Positions 10,878-25,908 are shown, numbered from the stretch's first letter. The stretch is DNA of 64,000 nucleotides from Leptospira stimsonii (GCF_003545875.1 NZ_QHCS01000002.1:310001-374000); one strand, 5' to 3'. The notes: generated by a model not told the origin, from the letters alone. Translations and numbers: made by a program.

Positions 10878-13403
10878 TTAAACGCGGTAGAATTCTAGAT
10901 TCTCACGTAAAGGATCGGGAAGGGAGCCTAACGCGTTGAGATATTTTTTATAACGGTTTTCCAATTCGGTATATTTACGATTTCGAATATTGATAAAGCG
11001 GTTGTGAATTTCTCCAAAGGCCGGTGTTTTCGCGACTTTTTCTCGAATCGGCCTGCTGAAAGGAATGTGGCGGTAAAAAATACTTCTTACAACCTTATTG
11101 AGTCTCTGGACCCCGTCCGATTCGTATTTGATCCAAAGCTGATAATCGTTCGCAAAGATATCCCTGTCGTTTCGAAAACGTTTAAAATCTCCAGCAAGTT
11201 TCTCTTTGATTTCGATTGAAAGGTCCTTATTCTTCTTAAAGAATTGAATGTAATCAGTGTAGTCTGCCGTGATCGAAGGGTTTCCTACGTTGTTCCATTC
11301 CGCGCCGAGAATCGATTTAGTGAGTTCCCAACGGAAAGCCGCGAGCGCATCGGAGATCATCGTCTTCAAATCGCCTTGGGAAAAAATCGGAACGACGATT
11401 CTTCCCGGGCTTTCCTTGGAGCCGGCACCTCTATGCACCGAAAGATCCTGCCACATCATAACCTTTGTTCCGATCGATGGAACTAAGATAAAATCGGGAA
11501 TCACACATCTCTGAATAAATTCTTTTGTGATTCCTAACTCGTTGTTATTGTAGATGACTTCCCTATGAAAAACCGAGTAATCGATCGCCATCAGATCGTG
11601 AATCACGTCGGTAAGAATTTTTTTAGAAACATAGGACTTATCGATCGCCATCTGGCTGTGGAATTTCGTTAGAATCGGGAAGTGAGTCGCAGGGCTTCCC
11701 GAGGTAAGTCTAACGTTTGCCTCGTAAAGAGACGCAAATTCAAACTTCAATCTTGTGTCCGGATTATCGAGCTCCGGAGGGATTTCGGATTCTTTTTTGA
11801 TGTTGATGGTTCGGTTTTCCATCTTCACTTTTTCGAAAAAGTTTTGTCCCATCTCATCCAAAGATGTCGGGATCTCTCTCTTATAAATTCTTTCCAACCA
11901 TTCCGTACCTATGGAAATCGGAATATCCGAAACGGAATTTAAGGCGTCTTTGTGAGTGTACATGAAGGCGATTTGAGAATCGTCCACCATCGTCTCGTCG
12001 AAGAAACCGTATTTTAACATGAGATCGACGGCTTTGGGGACGTTCCGATTCATATTCATGTATTTCATAAAGCAGGCCTGATACATATCCCAATAGTGTC
12101 TTCCTAAAGTTCTCCGAACCTTTCGGATGTCTCCTTCCGGATCGAGTGGGTTCTTTAAACTTTTTACTTTCACCATCAGGGCGGAGAATTCTTTGACTCT
12201 TTCCGCATCGAGGCCGGAGAATTGAATGATGACGGACGCGGAGTTGTCTAGTTCTTTGCGGATCGCTTCCACGTCGACACCCGCCGTTATCGCTGAAGAA
12301 GTAGGGGCCGCGGTTTTAGGAGCGCTCTCTTCCATCTTTTTCGCCAGCGCGCCCGCCTTTGTCTGAAACGCACCTGCGTTAGGCGAAATTCCTGTGACGG
12401 GAACGCCGAAAAGTGCATGATGACCATTTTTATACTTTTCAATTTTTCCCGCGACGGCTCCGAGAACGGGGATTACGAATTCTGCGGGAGCGGTTCCGTA
12501 ACCGGAAGAAGTGATGTCCAGGATGAGATAGAATTTTTCTACGAGGCTGTTTTCTCCCACGAAGAAGAGCCGAAATGCATCGTCCAAATCCGTGAGACAG
12601 GTTTTGAGAATTCCGGAAATTTGATCTAGAACGTTCGCGAGTTTGATACAAACGTAGGTTAGCATCGAAGGATCCGCCGTGAAAAGTGCGTTTAGAATCT
12701 TAGCGTCTTGGAGGACGAGTTTTCGGATAAAACTGAATTCTCCGTCTTGAAAATCGATTTCTTCGGGATAAAGTCTTGTGAGCTGGGATTCGTGTTCTTC
12801 TTCTAAGAATTGCGGGCTCGGCCTATCTGGAAGAAGACCACCGTTGTCAAAAAATAATTTCAGATTCTCCCGGCAAAGACGCATCACAGGGTCCACGACG
12901 TCCGCCGAAACTTCCGGAATCGGAGAACCGGGTTTGATATCCGGGAAAACGCTCGGATTGAATTGATAATAGAGAATGGAGAGGTTATCGTTCACCTTCT
13001 CGATTTCAGAGGTGATCTTTCGGATTTGATTCGCCTTTTTAAAAAGCTCAGTGACTTCCCTAAGAAGGGTTCTTGCCACCATCATTCCTAAAGAAACTCG
13101 GGAGCCGATGCTCTTCGCGATGGTTTGAGAATTCATCGCATACGTAGAGATGACACAGGCTTCTTCCGCTTGGAGATGAAAGGGATATCTACCGCTTGTA
13201 AAAAGGGCAACGGAACCCGGTGTGAGATTCGCGCCGTTGAGTTTGAAAAGTTCTAATTTTCTTCCGCCAGGGATTTCGGTCAGATAACGAACCGTTCCAC
13301 TGTGAAGCACGTTTAGAGTATTTGCGGGAGAACCCTCCGGAAACAGGAGAGTTCCTGCGGGAGCCTGGGCTTGTTGTTGTGGAACTGAGGAATCAAATGC
13401 CAT
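10878..13403 (-). CDS. Large cyclic-nucleotide-binding-domain protein
   Basis: An 841-residue cytoplasmic protein. The N-terminal ~120 residues look like a CRP-type cyclic-nucleotide-binding beta barrel: LLFPEGSPANTLNVLHSGTVRYL (the 'I..EG...D..Y.I..G.V' pattern), LTPGSVALF, then a helix. The remaining ~700 residues have no domain I recognise, are largely helical and contain no membrane segment. No DNA-binding domain follows the sensor, so it is not a CRP transcription factor. It may be an effector of the cAMP made by cyclases such as the one at 872-3184, which is inference. An Ala/Pro/Lys-rich linker lies at about residues 350-375. Confidence 0.75.
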   Translation of the reverse strand: MAFDSSVPQQQAQAPAGTLLFPEGSPANTLNVLHSGTVRYLTEIPGGRKLELFKLNGANLTPGSVALFTSGRYPFHLQAEEACVISTYAMNSQTIAKSIGSRVSLGMMVARTLLREVTELFKKANQIRKITSEIEKVNDNLSILYYQFNPSVFPDIKPGSPIPEVSADVVDPVMRLCRENLKLFFDNGGLLPDRPSPQFLEEEHESQLTRLYPEEIDFQDGEFSFIRKLVLQDAKILNALFTADPSMLTYVCIKLANVLDQISGILKTCLTDLDDAFRLFFVGENSLVEKFYLILDITSSGYGTAPAEFVIPVLGAVAGKIEKYKNGHHALFGVPVTGISPNAGAFQTKAGALAKKMEESAPKTAAPTSSAITAGVDVEAIRKELDNSASVIIQFSGLDAERVKEFSALMVKVKSLKNPLDPEGDIRKVRRTLGRHYWDMYQACFMKYMNMNRNVPKAVDLMLKYGFFDETMVDDSQIAFMYTHKDALNSVSDIPISIGTEWLERIYKREIPTSLDEMGQNFFEKVKMENRTINIKKESEIPPELDNPDTRLKFEFASLYEANVRLTSGSPATHFPILTKFHSQMAIDKSYVSKKILTDVIHDLMAIDYSVFHREVIYNNNELGITKEFIQRCVIPDFILVPSIGTKVMMWQDLSVHRGAGSKESPGRIVVPIFSQGDLKTMISDALAAFRWELTKSILGAEWNNVGNPSITADYTDYIQFFKKNKDLSIEIKEKLAGDFKRFRNDRDIFANDYQLWIKYESDGVQRLNKVVRSIFYRHIPFSRPIREKVAKTPAFGEIHNRFINIRNRKYTELENRYKKYLNALGSLPDPLRENLEFYRV

Positions 13404-13563
13404 AGTTAGATTATCGAAGGTTAAATGAAAAAGAAACTATTCCTAACCCCTACGGAAAACACTTTTTTTTAAGGCTCAAGAAAAAACCAGATTTCAAGAG
13501 AAGAATTGTGTTCGTTTCTTGGAAAACTTGACTCTTTATGCCTCCTGAAAACCATAAAGAACG

Positions 13564-14724
13564 ATGAATAAAATCGAAAAGCTACTTCGTGTTTCCAGAA
13601 TCGGAATGATCACCAATCAAAGCGCCTTCGGACTTGGTGGAGAATATCACTTTGAGACGGTTCACAAACGTTATGATCTTAAGAAAATCTTCTTACCGGA
13701 ACACGGACTTTTCGCCGAACTTCAGGATCAAGTTTCAGGTTCTCATCTCAGATACAATTTAGAGGGTGTGGAATTCATTAACCTCTACGGAGATACGGAA
13801 TCCAGTCTGGTTCCGAGTAGTTTTTCCTTGGAAGGTTTGGATCTTGTCATCATCGACATTCGAGATACGGGGGCGCGCTATTACACATTCTTGACGACCG
13901 CTTACTATTTTTTGGAAGAAATCGCGAAATGGAACAACTCTGGGAAAGAAGAAATTTCCGTTCTGGTTTTGGATTCTCCAAATCCGGCGGGAAGAAGAAT
14001 CGAAGGAACTCCTCTTCAAGAAGAATTCGAATCTTTCGTAGGAGTAAGAAGTGTATTACATAGACACGGACTTACGCCCGGAGAACTGCTTACCTATTAT
14101 AAGGAAGAATTTTCTCTGAATCTAAAGATGAGAGTCGTCAAAGAAGGTTGGTATTCAAAAGAGGATTCCGAATTCTTATGGATTCCTCCTTCTCCGAATA
14201 TCCCATTTATTTCCACGTGTTATGTTTATTCCGGTCAGTGTCTTTTGGAAGGGACCAATCTTTCCGAAGGGAGAGGAACGACTCGTCCGTTTGAAACGTT
14301 CGGGGCCCCTTACATCGATGAGGGAAACGAAAGGGTCAGAAGGGAATTGGAGAATTTTCAAAAAGAAAGTTTCGTCCTTCGACCTTTGAAATTCATACCG
14401 ACATTTCATAAGCACAAGGATGAAATTTGCGGAGGTTATCAGATTCTTTTAAAAAAACCGGAGAAGTTCCACAGCTTATTTTTTTCTCTGAAATTGATTC
14501 GATTGTTGAGAGAAGAATATCCAAAACGGTTCGCCTTTCGTGACGGTGCTTACGAATTTCGCTCCGACCGTCCCGCGATCGAATTGTTGGTGGGAGATCG
14601 TTTTCTTTTGGATTATCTCAACGGGGAACATTCGGATTTAATTGTATTCGAATATTTGAAAGAAGAAGAATTTGCTTGGAAGAAAAAGTGCAAGCGGATT
14701 TTGGAAGGACGGGTTTTGCTTTGA
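13564..14724 (+). CDS. DUF1343 (NamZ-like) exo-beta-N-acetylmuramidase
   Basis: A 386-residue protein of the DUF1343/NamZ family, which removes N-acetylmuramic acid from the non-reducing ends of peptidoglycan fragments. Family signatures are readable: RIGMITNQSA near the N-terminus, FLPEHGLFAELQDQ (canonical 'F.PEHG..G..QAG'), LVIIDIRDTGARYYTF, VLDSPNPAGR and LLEGTNLSEGRGTTRPFE. No signal peptide is visible at the chosen ATG. The typical family member is about 370-430 residues, so it is full length. It is divergent from the cyclic-nucleotide-binding gene. The role is presumably cell-wall recycling or turnover. Confidence 0.9.
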   Translation: MNKIEKLLRVSRIGMITNQSAFGLGGEYHFETVHKRYDLKKIFLPEHGLFAELQDQVSGSHLRYNLEGVEFINLYGDTESSLVPSSFSLEGLDLVIIDIRDTGARYYTFLTTAYYFLEEIAKWNNSGKEEISVLVLDSPNPAGRRIEGTPLQEEFESFVGVRSVLHRHGLTPGELLTYYKEEFSLNLKMRVVKEGWYSKEDSEFLWIPPSPNIPFISTCYVYSGQCLLEGTNLSEGRGTTRPFETFGAPYIDEGNERVRRELENFQKESFVLRPLKFIPTFHKHKDEICGGYQILLKKPEKFHSLFFSLKLIRLLREEYPKRFAFRDGAYEFRSDRPAIELLVGDRFLLDYLNGEHSDLIVFEYLKEEEFAWKKKCKRILEGRVLL

Positions 14725-15271
14725 AAATTATTTCGTATGTTTCTTTCCAAATGGAATGTCTTATTTGAGAACCTTTCGAATCATTTTCAATAACGTAAAA
14801 CCAGTGGATGATTCTGACCGAGCTTTTTCTGTTTGGAGCCGTTCAAAAATTCTTTCGGGTCTTCCCTTTTTAACGGATTCGGGATGGAATGGAGCCGGTT
14901 CGCGTTCTCTATTAAAATAATCTCGAAGCTCGTTGTACACTTTGATCCTTTCGGTAAAATGTTTCTAAGAACTTCCTTTCGTAAGCATGGAAGTCAAGAT
15001 TAGAAAGAAATATTTGCACTTTCCTTCGTTTCCGAAATGCGGGACACATTGTTGGGCGGCTATTTTCAGTTTGTTAAACCAATTTTAAAAGTGAAATGAG
15101 TTTTCAGCGACTCTAAACAGGGTCGCAATTGGTTCAGCCTTAGAATCAAATGGAATTGACTTCTTACTTTTAAAATTAACTTATAACTTGAACTCTATTC
15201 ATTGTCATATTCCAGAAAATTCTTCGTTTAGATTGTTAAGTTCAATTAGCTTTTGGAAGCGAGGAGGAAAG
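14725..15271. other. Intergenic stretch upstream of the CARDB lipoprotein gene
   Basis: About 550 bp without a credible gene. A plus-strand open frame at 14672-14920 overlaps the end of the DUF1343 gene and has no coding character. The last ~100 bp are AT-rich and would hold the promoter of the lipoprotein gene, but no clear -35/-10 pair stands out. Confidence 0.5.
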
Positions 15272-16714
15272 ATGAAAATCTTTCAAAATAAACTAGGAAG
15301 GGGTTCGGTAATCCTGACACTAATTTGGTTTTTCTTTAGTTGCGGGAATGGGAAAGAAGATGGAGATACATCTTCTCTACTTCTTTTGCTTTTAAAATCA
15401 GGCACCCATGCCGACGGTACCGTCACTTCTGAATTTTCAGGCGGCCCTCTTTCATCGGAATCGAATTCAGTGTCGCAAAATGGTTCGGATTTAATTATCG
15501 TAAATCCGTTTCTAACGACTTATGTAGACGATACTGATAAAAGTAAGTGTGAAGTTTATTTTGCATTTAAGGTAAAGAATATCGGAAACGAAACCTTGAA
15601 ACTACGGCCATCCCATTTGATTTTTGCAAATTACACGGCCAATTTGAAACAATCGCAAGTTGGTTCTTTTACTTTGAAGAATTTAGCTCCTGGTGAAATC
15701 CAAGATGTTGCTTTTCTTCTGAATTTTCCTATTCATAATATCGAAGATGAAAACAAAGAGTTTAAAATTCGGGGTTCCTTGATTGTAGGTGGAAATGAAT
15801 TGAGAACCGATAATAATTTTATTTCGCTTTCGACCATGGACTGTGCTCAGGAAATAAAAGCCGGACCGGCGGATCTACTCGTATCAGTGAGCGGAGTAAC
15901 GAATGTTCTTCCCGGTGAGGATTTGAGTCAAAATTTGAGTGTTAAGGTTGTGAATATCGGAAACGCCGTCGCTAAGGGAAGCAATCCGAGCCAGGAAGGT
16001 TATATGGTCGATCTAATTCTATCGAAAGACACCGATGTCCCAGAAGGATATGCACCATATTCACCTGTCTATAAGGAGGACGCGTTGTTGAGCGGTGGAA
16101 GAATCAGCAACACTCCGAATCTAACGCCGGGAGCCCACGCGTGGGTAAGCGAAGGAAGTGTTTGGATTCCGAAAGATATTCCCTTCGGAAAATATTTCCT
16201 TTGTGCAAGGATTGATCCGGGTTCTAAGGTCCAAGAAGCGATGAAAGGCAACAACACTTCCTGTACTCAGATCAATGTAGGTTCGATAGACAAAGCGGAC
16301 TTAATCATTCCACGCGCTTCCATCTATCCGAGCGGAATGAAGTGTAGTGCAGGCAAGCCAATCCTTTTCGTCACGGCAGAAGTGAAAAATATCGGTAAAG
16401 TTTCCAGTTCCGAAGCCTTGCACGTTGGTCTTCTAAATGCGCTCGATACAAACGGTGAAGTTTGGGGGGCGGGGAGCGGTGTTTGGGGGAATGGTATCGG
16501 ACTCGAAGCGATCCAACCCGAACAAACCGTTACGGTGACTTTTCCGATCTACTATTTAGCAAAAGATCCTTTGTATATGGAAGGGGCTCATTCCTTCGAT
16601 TTACGAGTCAATCGTGGAAATTGGATTCAAGAGTCCGATGCGAGTAACAACGGATATAAGAATTTATTGAAAATTTCAATTCCGGAAGGATATTGTAAAA
16701 ACCATCCGGGTTGA
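15272..16714 (+). CDS. CARDB-domain lipoprotein
   Basis: A 480-residue probable surface or periplasmic lipoprotein. The signal is MKIFQNKLGRGSVILTLIWFFFSCG, with the lipidated Cys at about residue 24. The mature start GNGKEDGDTSSLLLLLLKSG has the Leu run typical of a leptospiral lipoprotein family. The body shows three CARDB-like adhesion modules. Each has the pattern 'V.N.G......' (VKNIGNETLKL, VVNIGNAVAKG, VKNIGKVSSSE) and 'D..N....' endings such as ESDASNNGYKN and AMKGNNTSC. The ATG at 15272 has GAGGAGGAAAG just upstream and was preferred to an in-frame ATG at 15188. A hairpin terminator follows. Confidence 0.85.
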   Translation: MKIFQNKLGRGSVILTLIWFFFSCGNGKEDGDTSSLLLLLLKSGTHADGTVTSEFSGGPLSSESNSVSQNGSDLIIVNPFLTTYVDDTDKSKCEVYFAFKVKNIGNETLKLRPSHLIFANYTANLKQSQVGSFTLKNLAPGEIQDVAFLLNFPIHNIEDENKEFKIRGSLIVGGNELRTDNNFISLSTMDCAQEIKAGPADLLVSVSGVTNVLPGEDLSQNLSVKVVNIGNAVAKGSNPSQEGYMVDLILSKDTDVPEGYAPYSPVYKEDALLSGGRISNTPNLTPGAHAWVSEGSVWIPKDIPFGKYFLCARIDPGSKVQEAMKGNNTSCTQINVGSIDKADLIIPRASIYPSGMKCSAGKPILFVTAEVKNIGKVSSSEALHVGLLNALDTNGEVWGAGSGVWGNGIGLEAIQPEQTVTVTFPIYYLAKDPLYMEGAHSFDLRVNRGNWIQESDASNNGYKNLLKISIPEGYCKNHPG

Positions 16715-16735
16715 ATTTCTGTTTCCACTTTAAGA

Positions 16736-16783
16736 AAAAGAATCGTTCGAGATCCGTTGAGAATCTTGGACGATTCTTTTTTA
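16736..16783 (+). terminator. Intrinsic terminator after the CARDB lipoprotein gene
   Basis: AAAAGAATCGT at 16736-16746 pairs with ACGATTCTTTT at 16770-16780 and runs into a T stretch. A smaller inner helix (AGAT/ATCT) shortens the loop. It lies 22 bp after the stop codon. Confidence 0.8.
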
Positions 16784-17081
16784 ACTTGTATTATCCATTG
16801 AAACTGATCTAAGCAACGTTTACATCCGAGATCGTTTTAATCTGAATGTGTTCTAACGGGATTATAAATTTCTAATTCGTTTTAAGCAGTATGTTTAATT
16901 TAAAATAGCAAGTCGAGCGACTCTTTCAAAAGAAGAGATCCGAAGAACAAAACCCGAATCCGACAAAAAAAATCAGTCGCGATCCGTTCCCAGAAAAAAT
17001 TATACAAATTTAATCGAAATCGAATCCTTTGAAAATCAAAAGCTGAATCTATTCTGTTCTTAGGAAGGATTCACGGATCGG

Positions 17082-17225
17082 TACAAACCGGAGACATGGG
17101 TAACAAAATAGACCGAGGGCATAGGTAACACTCAAAATGATGTCGAAGGAGGAAAAAGCCTTTGCCCTGGAAAGAGGTGTCACCCATGAACGAGAGAAAA
17201 AAATCATAGCGGCGGTCTGCGATGG
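17082..17225 (-). mobile_element. Remnant of an IS481-type element end
   Basis: About 144 bp match the transposase-start end of the element at 53.6-54.8 kb, read in the opposite orientation. The match includes the stretch from AGGAGGAAAAAGCCTTTG through the ribosome-binding site and the first codons of the transposase, up to GGTCTGCGATGG. It stops abruptly at 17225. The terminal repeat GACATRGGTAACA occurs twice (from 17093 and from 17118), 25 bp apart. No transposase can be made. This is a solo end left after deletion of the rest, or an aborted insertion. Confidence 0.9.
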
Positions 17226-17305
17226 CTCTCTTGAATTCGAAAGAAGTAAATTAGGCTCGCAATCCAATTCATTATCGATAGAATGAAAAGAAAAGGAGAC
17301 AAAGG

Positions 17306-17674
17306 ATGGGTTTTGAAATTCTCGGATTGGATCACGTTCAAATCGCAATCCCCAAGGGTGGTGAAGAACTTTCTAAAAAGTTCTTCGTAGATATTCTTTC
17401 ATTTAATGAAATTGAAAAACCGGAAAATTTAAAACGAAAAGGAGGAGCTTGGTTCCAGTGCGGAGCAAATCAGATACACGTTGGGACGACGAATTCTTTT
17501 ATTCCAGCAAAGAAAGCGCATCCGGCGATTCTCGTACGCAATCTTTACGAATTTAAAAAATATCTCGAATCTCACGGTCTATCCACTCGAGAAGAGGATC
17601 CTCTTCCGGGCGCTGTTCGCTTTTATCTGGACGATCCGTTCGGAAACCGTCTTGAATTTTTAGAATGGTTGTAA
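17306..17674 (+). CDS. VOC (glyoxalase/bleomycin-resistance fold) protein
   Basis: A 122-residue single-module VOC protein. It starts LDHVQIAIPKGGEELSKKFFVDILSF, has AWFQCGANQIHVGT in the middle, and ends GAVRFYLDDPFGNRLEFLEWL. The last block carries the usual 'F.DP.GN..E' motif with a metal-ligand Glu, and His of LDHVQIA is the usual first ligand. Substrate is unknown: the fold serves lyases, dioxygenases and resistance proteins. The gene starts 80 bp after the IS remnant. It is the first of two VOC genes in the window (the other is at 30898-31275). Confidence 0.85.
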   Translation: MGFEILGLDHVQIAIPKGGEELSKKFFVDILSFNEIEKPENLKRKGGAWFQCGANQIHVGTTNSFIPAKKAHPAILVRNLYEFKKYLESHGLSTREEDPLPGAVRFYLDDPFGNRLEFLEWL

Positions 17675-17790
17675 AAAAATCCGGAACAAGGTTTTTGTTT
17701 TTCACTCATTTTGAAAGGAGAAATCCCAAGACCAAAATGTTTTGATTGCGGTCGATACTTTACAAAACTCTCATGAACCTAGAGGTGGCA

Positions 17791-18399
<609 letters not shown>

Positions 18400-18401
18400 T
18401 T

Positions 18402-19886
18402 TTATTTTTCTCCTTTTTGTAGAAGTTTTCGAATGCCCGAAGCTGTAGGAAAACCCTTTGATCTTTCCGCGGCGTTCGTCAATAAGGAAAAAGAAAGTTG
18501 TGTCGCGGCCGGAATGGAAAAATTTCTCGCAAGAAAAAAAGCCAAAATTCCCGCCAAAAGATCGCCGGTTCCCATTACCGCTAATTTCGGCTCCGTCCTT
18601 TCCCAGAAAAACAAATCACCATTCGGACATATTAAAAAAGAAGAATGTCTTTTCCAGAGGACGTGAACGTTAGTCGATCTTGCGTATTCACTCGTGCGCG
18701 AGATTCCGTCTTTCACGTTCCGAATTTTTCCGTTTAGAAGAGTTTCCAATTCTCCCGTATGCGGCGTTAGTATAACTTTTTCGTGAAGTATTTTTTCTCC
18801 GTAAACTTTGAGCGCTCCCGCGTCCAAAACGCAATATTTATCCTTCGGTAAATCCACAACGGGACATTCTTCCGGTTTGAGTCCGGGACCGAATAAAAAA
18901 ACCGAAGCCTTTTTGACAAAGGACCTCGAGAGAATTTCGGAAGCTTCTCCGATCTTGTCAACCATCAAGGACGGATCTTTTTTTAAAACGGAACGAATCG
19001 TTTTTTCCGAAGGGCTTAAGAGAAGGGAAATTCCTCCGCCTAACTCGTGAAATGCGAACAGCGAAGAAAGCGCCGCTCCCGACATTCCCTGGGAACCACC
19101 GATCAGAAGTAAAGATCCGTTTTTATATTTATGCGAATTTTCTTCCCTTTTTAGAACTTCTTTCAAGGAAGAATCCGGAATCCTTTTCCAAAGAGTTTTT
19201 TTAATCTTAACATCCGGATCGAAATCTTTTTTTTGCGAGGTTGGAAATCCGATTCTATGGAATGATTTTCCGATCTCGCTCGGTAAAAAACGATTCCTCC
19301 ACTTTTTCATTCCGATTTCGGCTAACGCGTCGACTTGGAAGGGAAGAATGGATTCTTCCGAAAAACCGGAAACGACGTCGAGGCTAAGGACGAAGGTTCT
19401 CTTCGGACTTCTTCTTTTTTGTTCTTTTATCTTCTCGAATACAGATTCGTATGGTTCGCGAATCGGAGGTTGAAACCCCGTTCCCAAAAGAGCGTCCACG
19501 ATAAAAACGTTTTCCCCTTCGAACAAAAGAGGATCGGATTCTAAATTTAGAATTTTTCCTCCGGAACGTAACAACAGATTTTTATAATAAGAAGATTCCT
19601 CCGAAAGAAGACCTTCTTTTAAAAAGACTTTGGATTCTTTTCCTTCCTGGAGTAGAAAAAAGGCGAGGGCGAGCCCGTCTCCTCCGTTGTTTCCATTCCC
19701 GCAAAGGATAAAAACGGAATCGGATTTTAGAATTCTTTTTCGATACCTTTGGTAGACGGAAAGGGCCGCGAAGCCCATGAGATGAGAGCCGGAAATTCCG
19801 GTATTTTCAATCGTTCTCCGATCCAGATCCCTGCTTTCTTGATCGTCAAACAGGGATTCTGAATATTCGGAAAACATTATTTCCAT
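18402..19886 (-). CDS. nnr: Bifunctional NAD(P)H-hydrate epimerase / ADP-dependent dehydratase
   Basis: A 494-residue fusion that repairs hydrated NADH/NADPH. The N-terminal YjeF_N epimerase half has VFILCGNGNNGGDGLALAFFL. The C-terminal kinase-like dehydratase half has LLIGGSQGMSGAALSSL, LTPHTGELETLL and VMGTGDLLAGILAFFLA, with the catalytic-type GTGD. Length matches the fused bacterial form. Two starts are possible, three codons apart. The second overlaps the stop of the upstream lipoprotein gene as TAATG (19875-19879), a typical translational-coupling arrangement, and may be the real one. Confidence 0.92.
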   Translation of the reverse strand: MEIMFSEYSESLFDDQESRDLDRRTIENTGISGSHLMGFAALSVYQRYRKRILKSDSVFILCGNGNNGGDGLALAFFLLQEGKESKVFLKEGLLSEESSYYKNLLLRSGGKILNLESDPLLFEGENVFIVDALLGTGFQPPIREPYESVFEKIKEQKRRSPKRTFVLSLDVVSGFSEESILPFQVDALAEIGMKKWRNRFLPSEIGKSFHRIGFPTSQKKDFDPDVKIKKTLWKRIPDSSLKEVLKREENSHKYKNGSLLLIGGSQGMSGAALSSLFAFHELGGGISLLLSPSEKTIRSVLKKDPSLMVDKIGEASEILSRSFVKKASVFLFGPGLKPEECPVVDLPKDKYCVLDAGALKVYGEKILHEKVILTPHTGELETLLNGKIRNVKDGISRTSEYARSTNVHVLWKRHSSFLICPNGDLFFWERTEPKLAVMGTGDLLAGILAFFLARNFSIPAATQLSFSLLTNAAERSKGFPTASGIRKLLQKGEK

Positions 19887-21043
19887 TTATGAATTTCCAG
19901 ATATCCGGATTTGATTCTTGCGGAGTAGATCTCGTCGTTCAAATCCATCCAGGTTTCTCTCCAAAGTCCCCTTGGAGGAAGGTAGTTCAGTCGAATGTTG
20001 TTTACGTGATTTCCTTCGTCGTCGTGCACTTGAAGACGGATCGAACTTTCCTCTTCGGTTTCTGTTTCCCAGAGAAAGAAGTTGTTGTCCTTTAAAATCC
20101 AATACAAGGATTCGGAAGGGTCCTGTATTTCCTTGATCAGAGTCGCTGACTTCGTTTCAAAATCATACTTGAATATCTTTCTCGACTTAAAGCGGGAATT
20201 CTTCTTATCAAAAATGCTAAACGAAGCGACCGCGTATTTACCTTCCAGATGGGGAAGGATCGTCTCCAGTCGAACTTGTGTGGAATCCGAATCCGAGATT
20301 ACGTTCGAAAAATTGGAAGCGCCGATCGATCGTACAAGCGCTCCTTTGTCATATACGGAAAGTTTCATCTCGCCGTTCGATCTGTGAAAGACAAAAAGAA
20401 GATCGTCCTCTCCCGTTTCCATTCTTTCTATATAGCCGAAAGGAGTGTTTCCGGTGTTTCCTTCCACAGAGATCGTATTCAATAATTTTCCAGCGTCCGA
20501 AAAATGGAGAATAGTGGACGGGGTTGCTTCTCTGTATTCCGTATCAAACGAGCCGCTCTTCTTTAAAAAAATATCTTCCGTTGCAGGATCCACTTTGGGT
20601 TGTTCTTCCTTTCCGGTTCTTGATTGAAGATAGATTTCTTCGTCACCGTTGACCGCAACAAGTCCTATCTTTCCGATTTTTGCTGGAATGATTTTGTATT
20701 TGTCTCCGACTTTTTCCTTCAAAGTTCCTAATATGAATTTTAATTCCCCATCGGTGGAGAATACCTTTAACAAGGATTGTTCGAAATCGGGAACGTAGAT
20801 CTTTCCACCAACGACAGGCAACGTCTGCGGAAGATTGGTTGGAACTCCGTTCAAAATTTTTGCCTGAACGTCGGCGAGAGTATTGCCTAGTTTGATTCTT
20901 CCATAAAGATAAGAATTGTAATTGTCCACTTTGAATCGAGTACAGCTTACGATCAAAACGAGGAAGGAAAGAATTCCAAAAGAAAGAATCGAAATTCTTC
21001 TTTGATACGAGCGAATGCGGGAGATTGGATTGAGATTTCTCAT
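19877..21043 (-). CDS. Lipoprotein of unknown function, beta-propeller-like
   Basis: A 388-residue protein. The ATG at 21041-21043 was chosen because CAGG lies just upstream, and because it gives a basic leader and hydrophobic core ending FLVLIVS|C, a spirochaetal lipobox. An ATG 42 bp further upstream has no such site. The mature protein has repeated 'G.IYVPDFEQSLLKVFSTDGE..F', 'ILHFSDAGKLLNTISVEG' and 'KLSVYDKGALVRSIG' segments, which resemble beta-propeller or NHL-like blades. It is probably periplasm-facing. It ends in a TAATG overlap with the NAD(P)HX repair gene. Confidence 0.75.
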   Translation of the reverse strand: MRNLNPISRIRSYQRRISILSFGILSFLVLIVSCTRFKVDNYNSYLYGRIKLGNTLADVQAKILNGVPTNLPQTLPVVGGKIYVPDFEQSLLKVFSTDGELKFILGTLKEKVGDKYKIIPAKIGKIGLVAVNGDEEIYLQSRTGKEEQPKVDPATEDIFLKKSGSFDTEYREATPSTILHFSDAGKLLNTISVEGNTGNTPFGYIERMETGEDDLLFVFHRSNGEMKLSVYDKGALVRSIGASNFSNVISDSDSTQVRLETILPHLEGKYAVASFSIFDKKNSRFKSRKIFKYDFETKSATLIKEIQDPSESLYWILKDNNFFLWETETEEESSIRLQVHDDEGNHVNNIRLNYLPPRGLWRETWMDLNDEIYSARIKSGYLEIHKWK

Positions 21044-21173
21044 GAAAACCTGATTGGATCTGGGAATGTAACGATACCATTCCAATGGATCGATTGGAAA
21101 ACAAGCAATAATCCATGGAATTCAATCGGTCGCGGAATCCATGGCTTTTTTTACTTTACACTGTAGCCAAATT

Positions 21174-21207
<34 letters not shown>

Positions 21208-21242
21208 ATCATTTGTGAGTTTTCTCTCTATAAGGCCGGGGT

Positions 21243-23123
<1,881 letters not shown>

Positions 23124-23127
<4 letters not shown>

Positions 23128-23151
23128 GAAAACCCGTAGGGTTTTTCTCAG
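23124..23151 (+). promoter_or_regulatory. Hairpin spanning the nusA stop codon, before infB
   Basis: CTGAGAAAACCC pairs with GGGTTTTTCTCAG around a GTA loop, a 12-bp stem with one bulged base. The left arm contains the nusA TGA (23125-23127). There is no T run after it and infB starts 43 bp downstream, so it is not a plain terminator. It could be an attenuator sensitive to NusA, an RNase processing site, or a stem limiting read-through. The function is inferred from position only. Confidence 0.6.
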
Positions 23152-23185
23152 AGCCGGAGCTTTTAGTGACTCCGGAAAGCCAGGG

Positions 23186-25893
<2,708 letters not shown>

Positions 25894-25908
25894 CAAGGTT
25901 AACGGACT

